In this document: one piece after another, positions 56,431 through 64,000 of the stretch
How positions within the stretch are numbered: position 1 is the stretch's first letter
Layout of the letters: every line of letters begins with the position of its first letter
Made by a program: the position numbers and the translations under genes
Notes under the pieces: generated by a model
Databases searched by the model: none
Told to the model about the DNA's origin: nothing
The model's input: only the letters and a program-made list of their open reading frames with translations
Origin: Diogma glabrata
Lineage: Eukaryota; Arthropoda; Insecta; Diptera; Cylindrotomidae
DNA length: 64,000 nt
Assembly (NCBI GenBank): GCA_963693315.1
Contig: OY856186.1
Coordinates: forward strand, 96,452,943 to 96,516,942
Reading direction: 5' to 3'

Positions 56431-57539
56431 CAGACGTACACCAAAATTTTTATTGGCTATTTGGATAGAGGATGGTCCAAAACAAAAGAAAAAACAAAAT
56501 TTGGGGTAGGTAAGATTTTTTTTTTTCACGATAGATTGCATTACTTCACACAATTTAAAATTGTGGTGAAGTAAAAATAATTCGGTGGTGGAACTGTACT
56601 GAAATTTATTCGGTACAGCCGAAAAGAATACACTATTAGTTTGTTAAATAGCTTCGTGCATTATCGTAAGGATACACAGCCGCATAAGCCTCTACATATA
56701 TAATAGTATATTTTCCTACAAGAGATGAAATCATTATTTTGTTGTGAGTTCTTCACGAGACGCGCTAGCGTTACGAACGAAAGACGTTTTTATCTCGCGT
56801 AGGAAATGCAATTTTTTCTATGATAGTATATATATAATCGATATTTACTATAAATTATAAAATTAGAAATCGACAACATAACATTCAAAATTCAAATACT
56901 ATTTTTTCATGTTTGCGTTGTTTAAAAAGCTTTGCAAAATTATACGAAAAACCATAGCAACTACAATTTGTTATTTTTTTTACACTAGTGGAAAAAGAAC
57001 TCATTTTCACAGGGCATTAAACGTGATGCAAATAGACTTTTCATATGCTATCATACAAAAAATATTTCCTCAACACTATCTGAATCATTTTTGGCTACAG
57101 GAAAAAAGGATGATGTGATTATTATTATTTTCTCGTAAAATAATAATAACTCTACATGTATATATATGTACATACATAATTGAATCAAGTTCTGAAGCTC
57201 CAAAATTTTATGTAAAACAAATAAAATAAGAAATACATATACGGAAAAATTGACATGTCATGTGGATATTAGGATGAATTAGTAAGAAAATAAGTTCATT
57301 TAAATAATACGTAGTTGGTAAATAAAATATATCGTAAAGGTTTTCTGAAATAACTTTTTATTTATTTGACTAAATAAGTTTTGGTTAACAGTAAAAAGTA
57401 CGTACACACATACATTCATGAAGAAAGTTTTTACTTATCTTAACACCAGCTTTACACCATCTGGCACCAGTTTTGTTAAAATTGCAACCATGGAGGGCTT
57501 ATTGTATTTGAATTGCGTGGAATTGGAAGCGCAGAAAAT

Positions 57540-59340
57540 GTTTTTCGGCAAACGGCTGTTAAGTTTAACTTTACTCCCGCTAGGGAGTTAGTTAAAGTCT
57601 TACTTTTTTTTACTGCGACTGTAAAAGTAACGCCATTTTTATTTTATATTACGGAGGCTGTAAAGTAGCATTTGTTATATGTTATTTTTTCAAACAAATT
57701 GTATAATTATGACAACAAAAAACAAGTTGTTTCTAATTGGATTATGATATTTTGAATGGTTGTATGTTACTATGACAACAAAACGTAAGAAACAGTTTCA
57801 TTGGATAATGAAATTTGGAATTATTGTATAACTATGACAACAAAATAACAACTATTTGAATTGGATTATGAAATTTTGAAAAGGCTGCTTCGATAAAAAA
57901 ATTTTATTCATACAAATTTAAATGTTTTTTCCTCTTTTTTGGAAGTAATTATGACGATAAAATTCATATTTATTCATAATTATATAATGTGCTATTTTTC
58001 GGCAAAGGTCTGTAAAATAGAAGTAAAAAAGAGGGTTAAAGTCTTACTTTTTTGACGTGTAACGCCATTTCTTTCTTTTTTTACGGCAACAGAAAAAGTT
58101 ACTCATATTTTTACGGCGGCAGAAAAAGTGTCGCCATTTTTTCCATATTTTTACGGCGACAACAAAAAGTAACAAAACATGAGATTATGAATAATATTTG
58201 TGTATGAATAATATAAACTATGACAACAAAAAATAAATATTTTGATTGGATTATGAAATATTGAATAATTGTATAACTATGACAACAAAATATAACAAAT
58301 ATTTTTGTTGGATTATGAGGTTTTGAGTTGAAAGGTTGGTTTGATAAAAAAATTAATTTTTAATATAATTTATACAAATTTCAATGTTTTTCACTTTTTT
58401 AGACGTAAAAATCGTAAATATAAATAAATATTTATAAACATTTTGATGTATTAATTTCATATTTATAAAAAATTTAACGTTTGCCGAAAAAAATAGCGTA
58501 TTTACTTCGGATCTAAAGTATCGATTGTGCAAAAATATAATAAGCATTTTAGTGTTCCATGTTAGCTGTGCATTAAAAATGTGGAAAATATGGCGACACT
58601 GTTTCTGCCGCAGTAAAAATATGAAAGTTATTTTAATGGCGCCGTAAAAATATTACAATATAGGTTTACTTTACAGCCACTTTGATTATGTATCAAAAAA
58701 GTAAGACTTTATCCTATTCCCAAGCGGCAGTAAAGTTAAAGTAAAGTATAAATCAATTGCCGAAAGCAGTATATTATTTAATTAGGAGCTAAAGTACTAC
58801 TTTTTGTGTTGAGTCTATAGTTTAAAGGTTGTTTAAATTATAGGTATTTGATAATTATAGACGAAACACAAATAGTCAATTTAGATCCGAAATAAATACA
58901 CTAGTTTTTCGGCAACCATTTAAACTTTTTATAAATATTATCGTATTAATTTTTTTATAAACATTTTTACCGTCATAATTACGTCCAAAAAGTAAAACAC
59001 TTTTAAATTTGTATTAATTATATAAAAATAAATTTTTTTATCAAAGCAATATTTTTTATCAATATTTCATAATCTAATCAAAATATTTGTTATTTATTGT
59101 TGTCATAGTTACGCAATTTGTTTGAAAAAATAACAAATATGATAAAAATATGGAAGGAAATGAGGTCACTTTTTGTGCCGCCGTAAAAATATGAAAATTA
59201 CCTCACTACCGCCATAAAAAAAAAGAAAAAATGTCGTTACTTTACAGCCACATTGATTATAGGTCAAAGAAGTAAAACTTTAACCTTCGCCCAAGCGACT
59301 ATAAAGGTCAAAGATTACAATCGTTTGCCTATTTATTTCA
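57540..59340. repeat. Nested foldback repeats of the TTTTTCGGCAAACGG family, copy B
   Basis: Counterpart of 15149-17335. Copy B is ~390 bp shorter at the start because one of the repeated TTTTTCGGCAAACGG-to-GACAACAAAA units is missing between about 57620 and 57800. This is consistent with recombination between the direct repeats. Confidence 0.6.
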
Positions 59341-59648
59341 CTAAAACACTATCTAAAACACACCTAAATTTTTTTAACCAAAAACACTGAAATAAAATTT
59401 TGTACGTCAGAAAAATTTGTCAAAAGTTAAAATGCGTTTGAAACTTCAAAGAATAAACATAATGTGGCTGTGATGAGCTTAACAAATAAAAATTAAAGAA
59501 ATAACAGTTTTTGTCGATAATTTATCGTTTCACAGCTAAGGAATTTGCACCGTACCGTCTTCCCGGTAAGAAAAATATTTTGTAAAGTTTACAACCTGAA
59601 CCACATAACCTTTAATAGACAATAATCTCATTAATGAATGAATCTACA

Positions 59649-60399
59649 AGCTCTATTAAGATAGCGGACATAAAAATGTAGGCTACAGCCAGGACCTAGT
59701 CAGGCATTTGTAGCCAATTTGCTACGCCATTAAAATATTTGTAGCCCCTGCCAATTTTGAGAAATTAGAGGTTTTGAATCAAAGGTTTTGAACGCGTTAT
59801 ATTTTAAATAATTTTTGCAGGTTTATGAGCTTATAATAAGCTTATCATTCGGTTAACCGCTGCTCCAAAATATTTACGAACATAGAAAAGTAGAAAAAGA
59901 AAACTATCAAGCTTATCAATCGGAGGTTAGTAGCCGCTGCTCCAAAATATTTACGAACATAGAAAAGTAGAAAAAGAAAACTAATATGAGGAGTCAAAAT
60001 AAACCAAACGCCGAGCCGATGTGTTTTCGGCTTATAAACTGTTGAAAAAAATATATCTTTCGCGTTCAATAAACGAAGTAGAAAAATAAAAAAAAAATTA
60101 GGAGGATTATTATCTATCAATGTGGTTCAAAAGTGGAGGCGGCTACAAATTTTTTGATGACGTAACAAATTGATGCCTAATCGGCTACAAATTTTGATGT
60201 ATTCAGAATTAAAATGGATGAATAGAGCGTGAGATATTGTGAAAACCGCTAGCTTAAATTTAAGATAACGGTTTCTTGTATTTCTCAAAATTGGCAGGGG
60301 CTGCAATTTTTTTTAATTGCGTAACAAATTATTGGCTACAAATGCCTGACTAGGTCCTGGTTGTAGCCTATATTTTTAGTCCGCTATCTTAATAGAGCT
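59649..60399. mobile_element. MULE-like element with 9-bp target duplication, copy B
   Basis: AGCTCTATTAAGATAGCGGA starts at 59649 and TCCGCTATCTTAATAGAGCT ends at 60399. GAATCTACA is present immediately outside both ends (59640-59648 and 60400-60408), a perfect 9-bp duplication. The element is 751 bp, shorter than the ~2-kb version in copy A, with a junction near 59767. Confidence 0.8.
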
Positions 60400-60652
60400 G
60401 AATCTACATTCTACACCTATTTCACGAACGAATATAAATATTTGACTGGCTTAACTTTTTTAACAGGGCGATTAATAAAGCGTATAATTAAATATTTTTC
60501 AGGAAGCTGATTCTATATTCAATCATAATTATGGTATGTTTGAATTTGGTACGACTTTTTTTCGGACCAATTCAAGTATTCGCAAATTTTTTTTGTTTTT
60601 TTTTTATATTTTTATTTACAAACTATCAATTAGGCACATATTTTATGATAGG

Positions 60653-60961
60653 TTAAATGAAATTTAAAAAAAAAAGAGATAAAAACGAAATTTTTAGAAG
60701 GATATGAAGCAACAAAACTAAAATTGAGTTGCCAATAATCCAGCTGGTGGCATATTTCTTGATCATGTGACTCAATGTCTTCCAGCTTTCTCGATGATTG
60801 CATCCCAGATATAGAGTTATATGAAGGCTCGTTTCTTCGAGCAAGGAATAGCGTGCAATCATCAAGGAATATTCCATTACTAAGATTGAAAAGAAAGGGT
60901 TTAATAAAAAAACATCAATTTCTTGAACAAGTGGGTGAGGTTTAGTTTTACCTTTTGCCAT
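60653..60961 (-). CDS. Unidentified 102-codon open frame
   Basis: On the minus strand ATG 60961 opens KGKTKPHPLVQEIDVFLLNP, then MEYSLMIARYSLLEETSLHI, YLGCNHRESWKTLSHMIKKY and ATSWIIGNSI, before a hydrophobic tail. The composition is more protein-like than most frames here. However, copy A has the same region frameshifted, and a related stretch occurs inside the insertion at 35335-35460. It may be a repeat fragment or an exon of an unknown gene. No family was recognised. Confidence 0.3.
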   Translation of the reverse strand: MAKGKTKPHPLVQEIDVFLLNPFFSILVMEYSLMIARYSLLEETSLHITLYLGCNHRESWKTLSHMIKKYATSWIIGNSILVLLLHILLKISFLSLFFLNFI

Positions 60962-62263
60962 GAAAAATACTCTAAACTATTTTAATAGTTATTCTCGACA
61001 TTCACATATATAAAAATTGAATTTTTATGCAGGTTTAACCTTCTGTAAAAGCCACCTCAAACTTCATATTCTTTTATTCTATTCCATTTATTAATATCAG
61101 CTTTATTTGTATGTTTTTTTCTATGATAATAGTATGTATTATTGTATTGTTTTCTAACCTATAGCCTAATGAACTTAACCTATTGTCTATTGAAAATTTT
61201 CCATAAAATAGTTATCATTATTCAATTGGTATGATTCCAATTGGTCAAATTGTTTTGATTTTATTAAAATTATTTTCATATTATAATCACAATGGCTTTG
61301 ATTCGTTTTGTTCAAAAATCAAATTTAAAGTTAAATTCTCTTATTTCTTTTAGTTGAATTCGGTTGATTGTATGGGATGGGGTTTTCTTATCATAAGAAA
61401 TCAGAAATTTGATTTATCAATGAAAACAATAAACATTTATTGTTGTAATTGAAGAAAACGTTTTATTTTATATAATACATAATTCTTTGTCAGAGAAAAA
61501 ATTAGTGTAATCAATTCGTGTTTAATGAATTTTATTCTCTCGCAAATTTAAAATTTTCGCTCATGCCTTGTTCAAATTTTAAACTTCTGCTTGAAAATAA
61601 ACTATCTCATTACACACTGATTGATTAAAATACTACTAGATGCTTGAGTTGAATTGCTCACAAAAATCCTAAATAATTTAAATCTCTTTCAAATTATAGT
61701 CTATTTCAGTTTTTTAATTTGTAAAAAACATGTTTTAAGATTGCCAAGATACTGTTACACACGGTGCCGATTGTACATACTCTGGCCGTTATTCCCATCA
61801 ATCGAGCTCTCATTATTTTAAGAGTATTACCGATTTCGGATATATTAGAGATCTCGACTTCGTCTTGATCTCAGAACATATATCCTCAATCGGTAAAACA
61901 CTATTACTGCCCTTAATACTTAAATAACTATTTCGTGTTCTTTAAATGATTAGACTTAGTTTTATATAATATAAATCATAATTATATTGTGGTCGTACAA
62001 AAAATAGTATATACACCTCGGGAGAGAGTATGTCATAACCCTCAATGATATTTATTATGTAGCCGTCAGGCTTCGCCGTCGAGCCCCAAACGCACCTCTG
62101 GTAAAAAACATGTACTTCTTCTCTTTTGATGTTTTTACTACTATTTCACAATATATTTACACTCACTTATGTAGTTTTGAAAGCAATAATGATAATAAAC
62201 AGTAAAAGTTAATCGAATATAATCTCTTCTAAATTATGTTCTTTTTCTACATATACACTTTTA

Positions 62264-63168
62264 GTCCAGTAACTTTGTCGCCTGAGAGTATGGGGTAGTA
62301 TGCGTCAAATCCGGTAGTTCTGATTTTTTGCAGACTTGTTTATGATGTTGGCCTAATGAATAATCCAAGTTTGTGACCTTGAGCGCCGAACGCAACTTTG
62401 TCAAAAATCGAGAAAACCGCGAAAAAATCGTTATTTTTTCAAATTTTGGCGATTATAACCCTAAAGGACTAGTTTTTTCTTTAAACTTTCTTAGGACGGT
62501 TTTAAAGTAGACTAAATTTGCTACAATATGATACTAGAACTGTCTCTGTAGACCCAATAGTTTCCGAGATTAAGCCTCAAAAATCGAAAAAATCGTTATT
62601 TTTTCAAATTTTGGCGATTATGGCCCCAAAGGACTGATTTTTGAAAAAATGTAGACTAAATTTGCTACAATATGATACTAGAATTGTCTCTGTAGACCCA
62701 ATAGTTTCCGAGATTGAGCCTTTCGAAGTTTATCATTTTTTTAACTTCGCAATATTTCGCAATATTTTGCAATATTTTAGACATTATTTTAGTCACTCGA
62801 AAGTTCATTCAGAACGACAGAATTGCAAAAAATTGCGCATTTCGAAAAAAATGATAAACTTTGAACTGCTTAATCTCGGAAACTATTGGGTCTATAGAGA
62901 CAGTTCTAGTATCATATTGTAGCAAATTTAGTCTACTTTAAAACCGTTCGAAGAAAGTATAAAGAAAAAACTAGTCCTTTAGGGTTATAATCGCCAAAAT
63001 TTGAAAAAATAACGATTTTTTCGCGGATTTTTCGATTTTTGACAAAGTTGCGTTTGGCGCTCGAGTTCACAAACTTCGATTATTCATTAGGCCAACATCA
63101 TAAACAAGTCTGCAAAAAATCAGAACTACCGGTTTTGACGCATACTGTGATGTATAAAGTTACTGGAC
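62264..63168. mobile_element. TA-flanked MITE with ~300-bp inverted arms, copy B
   Basis: Counterpart of 23277-24171 with the same ends (GTCCAGTAAC and GTTACTGGAC) and TA on both sides (62262-62263 and 63169-63170). The inner repeat TACAATATGATACTAGAA is present twice directly and once inverted. Confidence 0.75.
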
Positions 63169-63601
63169 TATTTTATTTATAAATTTAAAGCAGCAACTAG
63201 AAATTATTCACATTGTCTCACAATAAACAATGAAATAAATATTTATAAATTCATATATATTATGGGCGAAGTGAATAAAAAGGAGAATATTCTAAATACT
63301 TAAATTATAAGTATTTTCTGATAAATCAGTGAATAAAAACCAGGTTATAGAATATACTATAATACAATGAAAATTTTCCAAAATGTTCTTGAAATCGAGT
63401 GAATAAAACCAAGAATATTCTAATCAACGACATTACTGTACTTGATATTTTCAAGTTGCTATTTGTGCACCTTATTTATGAAAATGTTGACTGAATTTAT
63501 CTTTTTAAAGATTATTTCGCAAGTTTTAGTAATACTTTACAACTGAATTTTTGCCGGTTATTGATGTCATATTAATTGTCAACTTAAAGAATTTATCTGT
63601 G

Positions 63602-64000
63602 CACTGAAAAAAAAGTTGTAGTTCATGACAACCTCATCTCGAAGTTAGCAGTTGATTATTCATGCAAAGAAAAATTATTTGCAAACAATTTCACTGTGAT
63701 TGGGACAACTACACGATAACATTTTCCTAACAACAGAATGAGGTTTATTTAAAATATAAAGTGTTATATCCAATATAACAGTAGTTGAATAAAGATAATA
63801 ACTATTTCCCTGAAAAAAATTTTCTTTGACCTTATATCATGAATTTTTCATTTTAAAGTTTAAGTATTTGAGATTAATTGAACTAAATTTTATTTTCACA
63901 TAAACATTTCGTATGATTGTCTCAACTTCATCGATTTATAATTGTAGAGTTGTTGAAGCAATTTCGTAGTTTGATTCGCCATATGTGACCGCACGGTGGG
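63602..64000 (+). mobile_element. Start of another insertion, interrupting copy B (partial)
   Basis: Copy A continues ACTAACTGAAAGG after TTTATCTGTG, whereas copy B switches to CACTGAAAAAAAAGTTGTAG and unrelated sequence to the window end. The switch falls inside a foldback element that is whole in copy A, so an inserted element is the simplest reading. CACTG-type ends occur in several DNA transposon groups; the other end is outside the window. Confidence 0.5.

Larger units (their letters stand above)
51808..56573 (+). mobile_element. 4.8-kb HINE-like element carrying a ~620-bp satellite array, copy B only
   Basis: It splits the palindromic MITE of copy A within an A-run: 8 A in the empty site, 6 A before and 5 A after the insert. 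The right end is a hairpin, TACTTCACACAATTT against AAATTGTGGTGAAGTA (56542-56573). The matching ACTTCACCACA lies 25 bp inside the left end (51833-51843). Most of the interior is tandem repeat (about 51970-56110), followed by a (CCCA)n tract at 56392-56430. An end hairpin, a subterminal inverted partner, an internal array and insertion in an A/T run repeat the design of 20530-22276. No long gene is present. Confidence 0.7.
47393..63601 (+). repeat. Segmental duplication, copy B
   Basis: Same orientation as 10977-24604 and nearly identical base for base outside insertions. Copy B gains 49282-50008 (hAT-like MITE), a ~25-bp tandem duplication at about 50186-50212, 51089-51541 and 51808-56573. 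It lacks the copy A blocks 17777-19020 and 20530-22276. At 63601 the match stops inside a foldback element where a new sequence starting CACTGAAAAAAAAGTTG enters, so the duplication may continue beyond the window. Confidence 0.9.

Noticed and set aside
1..64000. tRNA, rRNA, histone or other standard host genes
   Set aside because: Scanned by eye on both strands; no cloverleaf-like A/B boxes with CCA-type context or conserved rRNA blocks were recognised. A covariance-model search would be needed to exclude weak candidates.

Overview
The window looks like AT-rich nuclear DNA from an arthropod, probably an insect. The evidence is long A/T-rich non-coding stretches, LINE, gypsy-type and cut-and-paste transposon remains, candidate spliced exons with GT/AG borders, and no bacterial gene organisation. 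The species cannot be named from the sequence. No tRNA, rRNA or complete conserved host gene was recognised. Nearly everything assignable is a mobile element, an element fragment, or DNA duplicated around them. All comparisons were made by eye.

Region by region. 1-3935: a 3.1-kb terminal-inverted-repeat (TIR) transposon with a broken transposase sits inside an AT-rich minisatellite element. 3936-10400: small foldback elements and the 3' end of a jockey-like LINE (9771-10049). 10977-24604 (copy A) and 47393-63601 (copy B) are two direct copies of one 13-16 kb segment. Their differences are mostly insertions with a readable empty site in the other copy: a hAT-like MITE, a 4.8-kb element holding a ~620-bp satellite, a Helentron/HINE-like element, and a ~0.45-kb insert. 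24261-31000 holds a foldback element and a possible 4.8-kb TIR element (25924-30686) with three short exon-like segments. 31561-32921 is the 5' part of an RTE-like LINE with promoter-like tandem repeats, cut by a 200-N gap.

33122-44655 is a large inverted duplication. Its arms (33122-37100 and 38505-44655) carry opposite copies of another LINE and C-terminal pieces of a transposase related to the one at 1458-2229. A truncated gypsy-type element (38923-41390) lies in the right arm only. 44656-47392 holds another inverted copy of the HINE-like element.

Functionally this is an archive of nested transposition. The LINE and gypsy genes are truncated or frameshifted, so none seems able to move by itself. 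The best candidates for something undescribed are the two elements that carry internal tandem arrays and end in a hairpin (20530-22276 and 51808-56573), and the transposase family with the GAGCAATTTC terminus.
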